Origin: an uncultured Collinsella sp.
Lineage (GTDB): Bacteria; Actinomycetota; Coriobacteriia; Coriobacteriales; Coriobacteriaceae
DNA length: 8,982 nt
Assembly: GCA_902478765.1 (NCBI GenBank)
Contig: CABSMN010000032.1
Location: 1-8,982 of the forward strand
Reading direction: 5' to 3'
Shown: piece after piece, positions 1 to 5,516 of the stretch
Position numbering within the stretch: position 1 is the stretch's first letter
Layout: each line of letters begins with the position of its first letter
The notes under the pieces: model-generated
Seen by the model: only the letters and a program-made list of their open reading frames with translations
Databases searched by the model: none
Told to the model about the DNA's origin: nothing
Translations under genes and position numbers: made by a program

Positions 1-16
1 TGTGTATAAGAGACAG
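1..16. other. Nextera/Tn5 mosaic-end adapter remnant
   Basis: These 16 bases (TGTGTATAAGAGACAG) equal the last 16 of the 19-base Tn5 mosaic end used in Nextera library adapters. They point inward, as expected where a tagmented fragment begins. They are not genomic, so genomic sequence starts near base 17. Confidence 0.96.
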
Positions 17-18
17 AT

Positions 19-1101
19 CTTGGTCTTACGGGTTGTGCCTGCATGCCCACGCTGTATGGCAATAAGCTGATTGTCGGTGGCGAGGTTTCTGGCGGTTCGG
101 CGCTGGCGATTGTCGACCTTGATAATGACTTTGCTACGACGTTGGTTTCGTCTGCCGATGGCTCCGTGCTTCCTGCCGGTGGCATCAAGGGCGCACCGCT
201 CGTGAGTGTCCAGGCGGATGACACGTACGTTTATTTCACTGTCAACTATGGTGCGACTTCCGACTATGTGAACTACACCTCGGGCGGTGGCGTGTATCGC
301 TACAAGATGGGTGACGCACAGGCGACCGGTGCGTTTAGCGCAGCGGGACACAACAATTACTGTGACTCGCCGATTGCCTGCGATGCCAAGGGTAACCTCT
401 ACTACATCAACGATTCCGGCACGCTTTTCAAGCTGAGCGGTGGCGTTAAGGTCTCGTTTGAGACTGGCGAGGGTTCTAAGGTCGACTTCCAGACTACGGC
501 CGACGGCAAGCTGGTCAAGCCGGCCGATCCGACGCGCGACGGCTACACTTTCGGCGGTTGGTTCACCGATGAGGCTTGCACGCAGGCGTATGACTTCAGT
601 ACGCCGGTGACGGCCGATCTGACGCTGTACGCCAAGTGGACCAAGAATGCTGTTAACCCTGGCGGCAATGGCGGTTCTGGCACTAATGGTGGCAACGGTG
701 GCGCTGGCAACGGTTCTGGTACTGGTGCCGGCACTGGTTCCGGCTCTAAGGGCCAGCAGACTGGCGGCGCTGTCGCTCCGGGTCATAAGCCGACGACCAA
801 GACGACGGTGTCGACCAAGACCGAGACCAAGGACAACAAGTCTGGCAAGAAGGACTCCGATAAGTCCGATAAGAAGGACGAGAAGAAGTCTGACAAGAAG
901 TCTGACAAGAAGGACAGCAAGTCCGACAAGAAGTCCGATTCCAAGTCCGATACGGGTGCTGCATCCACGACCACTGCTAAGAAGTCCTCTGGTGCTTCCG
1001 AGCAGGAGACTGGCACCAACCCGCTCGCCATCGTTGGCATCGCCGCCGGCGTCATCGGTCTCGCCATCGTCGGTGTGTTCGTGTTCACCAAACGTCGGTA
1101 G
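19..1101 (+). CDS. Surface protein with B-repeat and C-terminal membrane anchor (5' partial)
   Basis: The frame is open to the adapter junction, so the true start is missing; about 360 residues remain. Numbering from the Met at base 43, residues 1-133 are beta-rich with short repeats such as GGGVYRYKMG and KGNLYYINDSGTLFKL, resembling the end of a PQQ/WD-like beta-propeller. Residues 136-200 form one InlB-type B-repeat (Listeria-Bacteroides repeat, Flg_new), with GYTFGGWFTDEA and the closing LYAKW. A Gly-rich segment (206-243) and a Lys/Ser/Asp-rich stalk (263-303) follow. A hydrophobic helix (327-348) then ends in KRR, which fits a stop-transfer anchor. No LPxTG motif precedes the helix, so sortase attachment is not supported. 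The likely topology is outside-facing N-terminus and a stalk crossing the wall. Such B-repeat proteins often act in adhesion or ligand binding, but the ligand here is unknown. The next gene begins within a few bases of this stop, so the two are probably co-transcribed. Confidence 0.85.
   Translation, partial: LGLTGCACMPTLYGNKLIVGGEVSGGSALAIVDLDNDFATTLVSSADGSVLPAGGIKGAPLVSVQADDTYVYFTVNYGATSDYVNYTSGGGVYRYKMGDAQATGAFSAAGHNNYCDSPIACDAKGNLYYINDSGTLFKLSGGVKVSFETGEGSKVDFQTTADGKLVKPADPTRDGYTFGGWFTDEACTQAYDFSTPVTADLTLYAKWTKNAVNPGGNGGSGTNGGNGGAGNGSGTGAGTGSGSKGQQTGGAVAPGHKPTTKTTVSTKTETKDNKSGKKDSDKSDKKDEKKSDKKSDKKDSKSDKKSDSKSDTGAASTTTAKKSSGASEQETGTNPLAIVGIAAGVIGLAIVGVFVFTKRR
658..771 (+). repeat. Gly/Asn/Ser/Thr low-complexity coding repeat
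   Basis: GGC/GGT-rich codons encode an imperfect run of GGNGGSG and GTGAGTG-like units. It sits between the B-repeat and the charged stalk of the first surface protein and probably acts as a flexible spacer. Such DNA is prone to slippage and may vary in length between strains. Confidence 0.7.
829..951 (+). repeat. Lys/Ser/Asp low-complexity coding repeat
   Basis: The segment is built from near-repeats of the codons for K-S-D-K. It includes an exact tandem 12-mer, AAGTCTGACAAG, at 886-897 and 898-909. It encodes a strongly charged but nearly neutral stalk, likely extended and wall-spanning. Tandem codon units suggest possible length variation by slippage. Confidence 0.75.
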
Positions 1102-1110
1102 GTGAGGGCT

Positions 1111-2019
1111 GTGCCCAATAAATCCAAGGACGCTGACCCCAAGCAACCAGATTCCTCGTTTATCCAGCTTGACGATGCAAAGCAAAAGGGCGCCGCTTCG
1201 GCGGCGTCCGCCCCTCGCCGCAAGGCGCTCCTCGGCGTTCTGACTGCCGCGTGCACCATTCTGATTGTCGTCTCGCTGGGTTTCGTCCATCCTTCCACAA
1301 GCGGTGCCTGGTCTATCGACTGGATCATTCAGGCCGTGACGGGGGAGAGCGTCGTCACCAAGGACACCAAGGCGTCTGGCTCGTCTGCCGCTTCGGGCGA
1401 GGCCAGTTCCAAGGATTCCAAGTCCTCGAATGACGCAAAAGATGAGTCCAAGCATTCTGATGAGTCCAAGTCCAAGGACGATTCCGAGTCTTCAAACAAG
1501 GAATCGGACAAGAACTCGGATAACAAGAAGTCCGAGGACCAGGACGGCAAGAAGTCTGGCGATAAATCCGCTGCCCAAAATACGGGAGCCGGTGATACTT
1601 CCAATGCGTCTGGCGGTGCTTCTTCGGGCGGTGGCCAGTCGTCTGATGGAGTTTCATCCTCTAATGGTGGAAACGCCTCCTCGGGCGGCCAGAGCGGCTC
1701 GCAGGAGTCCAGCTACGTAACAGTGACGGTTTCGGTCACATCGAGCGCTGTGGGCAATCCTGTGTCTTCTGGTGGCACCTTTACCTTTAACGAAGGCGCT
1801 ACCGTCTACGATGCCCTGTGCGCGCTGGGCCTTTCTGTCAACGCGCATGGCTCGTCGTACGGCACGTATGTCTCCGCGATTGGTGGTTTGGCGGAGAAAC
1901 AGTACGGCGGTACGAGCGGCTGGATGTACTCCGTCAACGGCACAACGCCTATGACGGCCTGCAGCAACTACGTTCTCTCCAACGGCGACAACGTGGTCTG
2001 GTATTACGTTACAGGCTAG
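1111..2019 (+). CDS. N-terminally anchored surface protein with C-terminal DUF4430 domain
   Basis: About 302 residues. A basic, polar N-terminus (1-37) precedes one hydrophobic helix (about 39-60, LLGVLTAACTILIVVSLG), fitting an uncleaved signal anchor. A Ser/Lys/Asp/Glu-rich then Gly/Ser-rich linker covers about 84-197. The last 100 residues match DUF4430 (transcobalamin C-terminal-like fold), with ATVYDALCALGLSV, SGWMYSVNG and the closing NGDNVVWYYV. The domain has two Cys (about 237 and 284). DUF4430 domains occur on surface proteins of Gram-positive bacteria; a role in corrinoid or other ligand binding is only inferred. GTG at 1111 is preferred because AGGTGA at 1100-1105 sits five bases upstream; GTG at 1102, next to the previous stop, is the alternative but has no Shine-Dalgarno site. 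The gene directly follows the B-repeat protein gene and ends before a strong terminator. Confidence 0.88.
   Translation: MPNKSKDADPKQPDSSFIQLDDAKQKGAASAASAPRRKALLGVLTAACTILIVVSLGFVHPSTSGAWSIDWIIQAVTGESVVTKDTKASGSSAASGEASSKDSKSSNDAKDESKHSDESKSKDDSESSNKESDKNSDNKKSEDQDGKKSGDKSAAQNTGAGDTSNASGGASSGGGQSSDGVSSSNGGNASSGGQSGSQESSYVTVTVSVTSSAVGNPVSSGGTFTFNEGATVYDALCALGLSVNAHGSSYGTYVSAIGGLAEKQYGGTSGWMYSVNGTTPMTACSNYVLSNGDNVVWYYVTG
1351..1701 (+). repeat. Ser/Lys/Asp and Gly/Ser low-complexity linker
   Basis: Compositionally biased coding sequence encodes a stalk (units like SKSKDDSESSNKESDKNSDNKK, in shorter imperfect copies) followed by a Gly/Ser stretch. Its bias matches the stalk of the preceding gene, although the DNA repeats are less exact here. 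Confidence 0.65.
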
Positions 2020-2041
2020 AGGCCTCGACATAGCGCGCCAG

Positions 2042-2079
2042 ACGGGCGGTTCGGACAAACATCCGGGCCGCCCGTTTTT
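2042..2079 (+). terminator. Rho-independent terminator of the surface-protein unit
   Basis: The arm ACGGGCGGTTCGGA (2042-2055) pairs with TCCGGGCCGCCCGT (2062-2075). The 14-bp stem has two G-U pairs and a six-base loop, and is followed by a T run at 2075-2079. It lies 22 bases after the DUF4430 gene stop. Confidence 0.9.
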
Positions 2080-2118
2080 CATGCGAATGGGATTGGGTCG
2101 CCGGGTCTCTCGGCAAAC

Positions 2119-2152
2119 AAAAAACCGGTTGGAATGGGAATTCCAACCGGTT
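2119..2152 (-). terminator. Rho-independent terminator of the fbp/GtrA unit
   Basis: Perfect 13-bp arms, AACCGGTTGGAAT (2123-2135) and ATTCCAACCGGTT (2140-2152), enclose a four-base loop. A6 at 2119-2124 becomes a U run when read on the minus strand. It lies 26 bases after the stop of the downstream GtrA gene and faces the plus-strand terminator across a short convergent gap. Confidence 0.92.
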
Positions 2153-2178
2153 ATACATTCAAGCAAATAGCGAATCGA

Positions 2179-2586
2179 CTACGACCGTGCGCCCTCGAGG
2201 AAGAAGCGGCGGCTAAAGTAGTTGTACCAGGTGACCAGGAACGTGGCGATGGCCTTCATGGCCTGGTAACCGATGCTCAAAAACGTGACGCCCACAAACA
2301 TATACAGGTCGTTGAGGCCCAGACCGATCACCGACAGGATGGTGAAGATCGTGAACTCGCGCTTGCGGCTCATGCCCTCGCGATGGTCGAACACGTACTT
2401 CATGCTGAGCCAGTAGTTGACCACGACGGACGTGATGAACGAAACCGTTGTGCTCATCAAAAAGTCGAGGTGAAACAGCTCGACAAGCGCAATGAGCATA
2501 CCCCAGTCGATGCCAAAGGAGATAAGACCCACGACAGCGAACTTGAGGAACTGCTTGGTATGAGGTTGTGCCAGTGCCTTGCGCAC
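2179..2586 (-). CDS. GtrA family membrane protein (second copy)
   Basis: The 135-residue protein has four predicted membrane helices (about 13-35, 42-62, 77-100, 106-124). GtrA-family signatures include FLKFAVVGLISFGIDW near the start, NYWLSMKYVFDHREGMSR between helices 2 and 3, and a terminal YNYFSRRFFLEG. Family members are thought to help move undecaprenyl-phosphate-linked sugars across the membrane for wall polysaccharide or teichoic-acid glycosylation; the substrate here is unknown. GTG at 2586 is chosen because GGATGTGA lies just upstream (one mismatch to GGAGGTGA) and because VRKALAQ lines up with MQKLLAQ at the start of the neighbouring paralogue. TTG at 2616 would add ten residues with no clear ribosome site. 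The gap to the upstream paralogue is 218 bases and holds its own candidate control site. Confidence 0.9.
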   Translation of the reverse strand: MRKALAQPHTKQFLKFAVVGLISFGIDWGMLIALVELFHLDFLMSTTVSFITSVVVNYWLSMKYVFDHREGMSRKREFTIFTILSVIGLGLNDLYMFVGVTFLSIGYQAMKAIATFLVTWYNYFSRRFFLEGARS

Positions 2587-2683
2587 GTAATCACATCCAA
2601 TGCGTTGATGAATCAAGCAGAGGATACTTTAGAGCTTTTGCAAGGGAAACGTAAGGTCTTTGCCAAGAACTATACGAACTCGC

Positions 2684-2722
2684 CAAATTTTCAAGAGCTA
2701 ATCCGCAAACGTTGAAAATTTG
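2684..2722. promoter_or_regulatory. Inverted repeat upstream of second GtrA gene
   Basis: Perfect 11-bp arms, CAAATTTTCAA (2684-2694) and TTGAAAATTTG (2712-2722), are separated by 17 bases in an otherwise GC-rich neighbourhood. The site lies about 100 bases before the GTG start. A minus-strand TATAGT lies just downstream of it, near 2670-2676, and could be a -10 element, so the repeat may be an operator or promoter-proximal hairpin. There is no strong -35 at standard spacing, so function is uncertain. Confidence 0.4.
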
Positions 2723-2735
2723 CCCGTAAACGAGC

Positions 2736-2780
2736 AAAGCCCACGAACAACACAGCGCTCGACGCGCGTCATCCGTGGGC
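2736..2780 (-). terminator. Weak hairpin after first GtrA gene
   Basis: GCCCACG (2739-2745) pairs with CGTGGGC (2774-2780) around a region containing the perfect palindrome GACGCGCGTC (2761-2770). Read on the minus strand it is followed by only three T residues. It may attenuate transcription between the two GtrA genes rather than stop it fully. Confidence 0.35.
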
Positions 2781-2804
2781 ATCGTAAGGCTGTAAGGTTG
2801 CGAG

Positions 2805-3200
2805 TTACTTGGTCTCGTCGCCTTCCAGGAAGATCTTTCGGGTCACAAAGTTGTAGACCATGACAAGCGCGGTGGCGCAGATCTTGGCGATATTGGCCTC
2901 GAGTCCCAGGCCGGCGTTGAGCGTCAACACGATACCGTCGTTGAGTGCCAGGCCGATCACGGACAGCACGACAAAGATAATGAACTCGCGGCGGCGGCTC
3001 ATGCCCTCCTTGTGCGCAAACACGTACTTCATGCTGGCGAGGTAGTTAAAGATGAGTGAGATGATAAAGCCGCTGGTGTTGGCGATTAGGATGTTGAGGC
3101 CCAGACCGTAGTGGAGCAGATTCATGATGCCAAAGTCGATGACCGTGGCAATGACGCCGACGACGCCAAACTTCATGATCTGCGCAAGGAGCTTTTGCAT
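2805..3200 (-). CDS. GtrA family membrane protein (first copy)
   Basis: The 131-residue protein has four predicted helices (about 10-31, 37-55, 72-95, 104-122) and the GtrA pattern: IMKFGVVGVIATVIDFG at the start, FNYLASMKYVFAHKEGMSRR in the loop, and VYNFVTRKIFLEG at the end. The ATG is preceded by AGGCAGG at a suitable distance. It resembles its downstream neighbour closely through SMKYVF-H-EGMSR-REF-IF--LSVIGL-LND, which points to an old tandem duplication. Family members are presumed flippase-like helpers for lipid-linked sugars, and they commonly sit beside a glycosyltransferase; none is present here. It starts 80 bases after the fbp stop on the same strand, so read-through from fbp is possible. 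Confidence 0.92.
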   Translation of the reverse strand: MQKLLAQIMKFGVVGVIATVIDFGIMNLLHYGLGLNILIANTSGFIISLIFNYLASMKYVFAHKEGMSRRREFIIFVVLSVIGLALNDGIVLTLNAGLGLEANIAKICATALVMVYNFVTRKIFLEGDETK

Positions 3201-3231
3201 GGTACCTGCCTAAGGGTGGCGCTGGGACGCC

Positions 3232-3271
3232 GTGGGGATGACAAACTTGGCACAGTTTAGCCAATCCCCGC
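3232..3271 (-). other. Nested hairpin between fbp and first GtrA gene
   Basis: GTGGGGAT (3232-3239) can pair with ATCCCCGC (3264-3271, one G-U pair). TTGGC (3247-3251) and GCCAA (3260-3264) form a competing or inner stem. No U run follows on the minus strand, so it is not a standard terminator; it might stabilise or separate the transcripts. Confidence 0.3.
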
Positions 3272-3279
3272 GGGTGGGG

Positions 3280-5196
3280 CTAGGCGCGCTCCTCGATAGC
3301 ACCGTTTCTATATGCATCGAGCAGCTGGCGCAGGTCTTGGATCTGGCTGCGGATCTTGGCTCCGGAATCGGTGTCGCTCACCATGCGGCGACGGTCTGCT
3401 TGGTCAAAACGGTTGGTCTCGCTTTCGATGTCCACGTTGCGTGTGAGTGCCTCGGCAACCGTCGTAAAGGCCCGGTGCGACTTGAGGCGGCAGCCGCGCG
3501 AGCTCGAGATGAGCGTATAGCCGGCGATACCTGTCTTGGGATGGTAAGCGCGGCAGAAGCCGCCGTCGATGACCAGCAGCTTGCCCTCGGCGCGGATGGG
3601 CTGCTCGCCCTTGGTGGTTTTAACGGGCGTGTGGCCGTTGATGATGTGGCCGGTCGGCGAACATGCCATGGGCGCGACGCCAAACTCGCGCATGATGTCG
3701 TCGCAGACCGAGGGCGACTTGGTAAGCGTAAAGTACGGGTCCATCGGCTCGACCCAGGTGCTCTTATCGGCGATATAGGCGCGCTCAAAGGTGCGCACCA
3801 GGCGTCCGCTGGCGGGTGAGTTAAAGCCAATCCACAGGTACCACATCCAGTCGAGAGCGTCGCGGTCGCCCACGCGCCAGGCGCGGCGGGCGATGTGGTC
3901 GCAAAAATCGAGATAATCGCGGCCAGCGTGCCAGGTGCCCAGGCAGTTCATGCTGCTAAAGGTGCCGTCTTCGTTGAGCGGCACGCAGCCGTGGAACAGC
4001 AGGTTGCCGTTGGCGACCTTGTACATCGAGCCGTGGGAATAGAGGAAATCGATATGGCGATGCAGGTGATCGGCGGTGACAAACTCGGACACGAGCTTGT
4101 CGATGATGTGCTGCTCCTCGGGCGTGAGCGTATAGGGGTTCGCCGGGTCGACGGTGGGGAAATCGTTGGTCGTGAGCGGCCACACGCTGCCGTCGGCGAG
4201 CGTGACCGTGCCGGTGTCGTGGTCGATCTTGTCGAGTAGCAGGCGGTCGGTCATATCGAACTCGGGGTGACGCTGGATAATCTGGCCCTCGAGCTTAAAG
4301 AGCAGCACGTTGATGGCCTTGATCAGCGGGGTGATGGACTCACTGGCGGTGTAGGTGGCATCGGCAAAGGCGACAAGCTCACGCAGCGAGATACCGTAGT
4401 CGTTCTCGAGGATCTCGTAGTTGTCGTAGCGTAGGTTGTTGCGCAGCACCGTGGCGATGCAGGCGGGCTCACCGGCCGCAGCGCCCATCCACAGCAGGTC
4501 GTGGTTGCCCCACTGGATGTCGAGTGAATGGTAGGTGAGCAGGCGGTCCATAATCTTGGCCGCGCCGCCGCCGCGGTCGAAGATGTCGCCCACCAGGTGC
4601 AGGTGGTCGACGGCCAGGCGCTTGATGAGCGAGGCAAGCGACTCGATAAAGTCGTCGGCGCTGGCGGTCTCCAGAATGGACTCCACGATGCGCTCGTGAT
4701 AGCGCACGCGATAGTTGTTCTCGTCCGGATGCGTGTGTAGCAGCTCGTCGATGATGTAGGCGTAATCGCGTGGGATGGCCTTACGCACCTTGGAGCGCGT
4801 ATAGCGGCTGGAAAGCGAGCGGGCGACCATGATGAGCTGGTCAAGCATCGTCTTGTACCAGGTGGGCGAGTCCTCGCGCTGGCTGCGGACCAGCTCGATC
4901 TTCTCGCGCGGGTAGTAGATGAGCGTGCATAGCTCGCCCTTCTCGTCAAAGGAGAGCGTTTCGCCAAAGATTTCGTCGACATGCTCGCGCACGACGCCCG
5001 AGCAGTTGTTGAGGATGTGCATAAAGGCTTCGTACTCGCCATGCACGTCGCTCATAAAATGCTCAGTGCCTTTGGGCAGGTTGAGGATGGCCGAGAGGTT
5101 GATGATCTCGGTAAACGCGGATTGCTCGGTGGGAAACTGTCTCGACAGCAGGCGCAGATACTTGAAGTCTTGCGGATTGCGATCGAATGCGACCAT
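3280..5196 (-). CDS. fbp: Fructose-1,6-bisphosphatase, class 3
   Basis: This cytoplasmic gluconeogenic enzyme hydrolyses fructose 1,6-bisphosphate to fructose 6-phosphate and phosphate. The 638-residue length fits the class 3 (Firmicutes-type, FBPase_2) family. Metallophosphatase metal-binding motifs are intact and in order: SDVHGEYEAF near 49-58, GDIFDRGG near 203-210 and WGNHDLLWMG near 229-238. The C-terminal half keeps SHGSMYKVANGNLLFHG, GHIINGHTPVKTTKGE and LLVIDGGFCRAYH. The start is ATG at 5196, preceded by GGAAGGTG at good spacing. An upstream in-frame TTG at 5241 would add 15 residues unlike the family and would overlap a 30-bp inverted repeat, so it is rejected. Two GtrA genes follow on the same strand, without an obvious metabolic link. 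The gene is divergent from the degV-type gene across a 320-base control region. Confidence 0.97.
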   Translation of the reverse strand: MVAFDRNPQDFKYLRLLSRQFPTEQSAFTEIINLSAILNLPKGTEHFMSDVHGEYEAFMHILNNCSGVVREHVDEIFGETLSFDEKGELCTLIYYPREKIELVRSQREDSPTWYKTMLDQLIMVARSLSSRYTRSKVRKAIPRDYAYIIDELLHTHPDENNYRVRYHERIVESILETASADDFIESLASLIKRLAVDHLHLVGDIFDRGGGAAKIMDRLLTYHSLDIQWGNHDLLWMGAAAGEPACIATVLRNNLRYDNYEILENDYGISLRELVAFADATYTASESITPLIKAINVLLFKLEGQIIQRHPEFDMTDRLLLDKIDHDTGTVTLADGSVWPLTTNDFPTVDPANPYTLTPEEQHIIDKLVSEFVTADHLHRHIDFLYSHGSMYKVANGNLLFHGCVPLNEDGTFSSMNCLGTWHAGRDYLDFCDHIARRAWRVGDRDALDWMWYLWIGFNSPASGRLVRTFERAYIADKSTWVEPMDPYFTLTKSPSVCDDIMREFGVAPMACSPTGHIINGHTPVKTTKGEQPIRAEGKLLVIDGGFCRAYHPKTGIAGYTLISSSRGCRLKSHRAFTTVAEALTRNVDIESETNRFDQADRRRMVSDTDSGAKIRSQIQDLRQLLDAYRNGAIEERA

Positions 5197-5223
5197 GAAA
5201 CACCTTCCGATAGGGCTGGTAAA

Positions 5224-5253
5224 ACTGATAAACAGCGTCAAACGTTTATCAGT
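5224..5253. promoter_or_regulatory. 30-bp inverted repeat upstream of fbp, candidate operator
   Basis: Perfect 10-bp arms, ACTGATAAAC (5224-5233) and GTTTATCAGT (5244-5253), flank a 10-base spacer, putting the half-site centres two helical turns apart. It lies 28-57 bases before the fbp ATG. The minus-strand spacer contains TTGACG, a -35-like hexamer. This geometry suits a dimeric regulator, but a hairpin in the fbp leader RNA is also possible. Confidence 0.5.
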
Positions 5254-5312
5254 ATGCGCCGCTTTTGTTTCGATTGGGGATGGGCGGCCGAATTGTTAGC
5301 CGAACGGTTTGG

Positions 5313-5324
5313 TAAATCGATTTA
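5313..5324. promoter_or_regulatory. 12-bp perfect palindrome TAAATCGATTTA
   Basis: The palindrome is fully symmetric and overlaps one copy of the direct repeat TTTGGTAAAT (5308-5317). The second copy at 5438-5447 is preceded by CGA, so it again carries an ATTT-GGT-AAAT half-symmetry. The pair looks like two binding sites for one regulator; this is inferred from symmetry only. Confidence 0.35.
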
Positions 5325-5336
5325 GTGGAGGTAGAT

Positions 5337-5360
5337 ATGGCGGTTGAGTGGAGACGATAG
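5337..5360 (+). other. Possible 7-residue leader peptide
   Basis: ATG at 5337 opens a frame encoding MAVEWRR and a TAG stop. A consensus GGAGG (5327-5331) lies five bases upstream. The frame sits about 157 bases before the DegV-type gene. A leader peptide is possible, but such a short frame can arise by chance and no promoter is evident above it. Confidence 0.2.
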
Positions 5361-5479
5361 AGGGTGTTTTCTCAGATATTTATGCGTGGGGTCGGTGGAA
5401 ACGATGGTGGTAAAGATGTTCGCTATTTTTGGTTCGATTTGGTAAATAGTGGACATATGTACCGTATGTAGGCTCACTG

Positions 5480-5488
5480 TGCGATAAT
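5480..5488 (+). promoter_or_regulatory. Extended -10 promoter motif for DegV gene
   Basis: TGCGATAAT combines the extended -10 TG with a GATAAT hexamer (one mismatch to TATAAT). Transcription would start near 5494-5496, giving a leader of about 20 bases before ATG 5517. No good -35 hexamer lies at standard spacing, which extended -10 promoters tolerate. Confidence 0.45.
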
Positions 5489-5516
5489 TTGCGCAGCAAT
5501 GAGTAAGGAGCCTCAT

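Larger units (their letters stand above)
5197..5516. promoter_or_regulatory. Divergent intergenic control region between fbp and DegV gene
   Basis: This stretch of 320 bases is less GC-rich than its flanks. It holds an inverted repeat (5224-5253), a 12-bp palindrome (5313-5324), a 10-bp direct repeat TTTGGTAAAT (5308-5317 and 5438-5447), a tiny SD-led frame (5337-5360) and an extended -10 motif before the DegV gene (5480-5488). I see no larger credible gene in it. Confidence 0.6.

Noticed and set aside
829..951. Possible CRISPR array
   Set aside because: The repeats are short codon units within a coding frame, without uniform repeats or unique spacers.
19..1101. LPxTG sortase substrate
   Set aside because: No LPxTG or close variant precedes the C-terminal hydrophobic helix.
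783..1328. Long minus-strand frames opposite the surface genes
   Set aside because: They mirror low-complexity Lys/Ser/Asp codons, have no ribosome site and no recognisable fold.
2134..2715. Plus-strand frame of 193 codons over the second GtrA gene
   Set aside because: It begins inside the terminator stem and lies antisense to a well-supported membrane protein gene.
5197..5516. Riboswitch upstream of fbp or the DegV gene
   Set aside because: Only simple palindromes and repeats are seen; no known riboswitch core can be recognised by eye.
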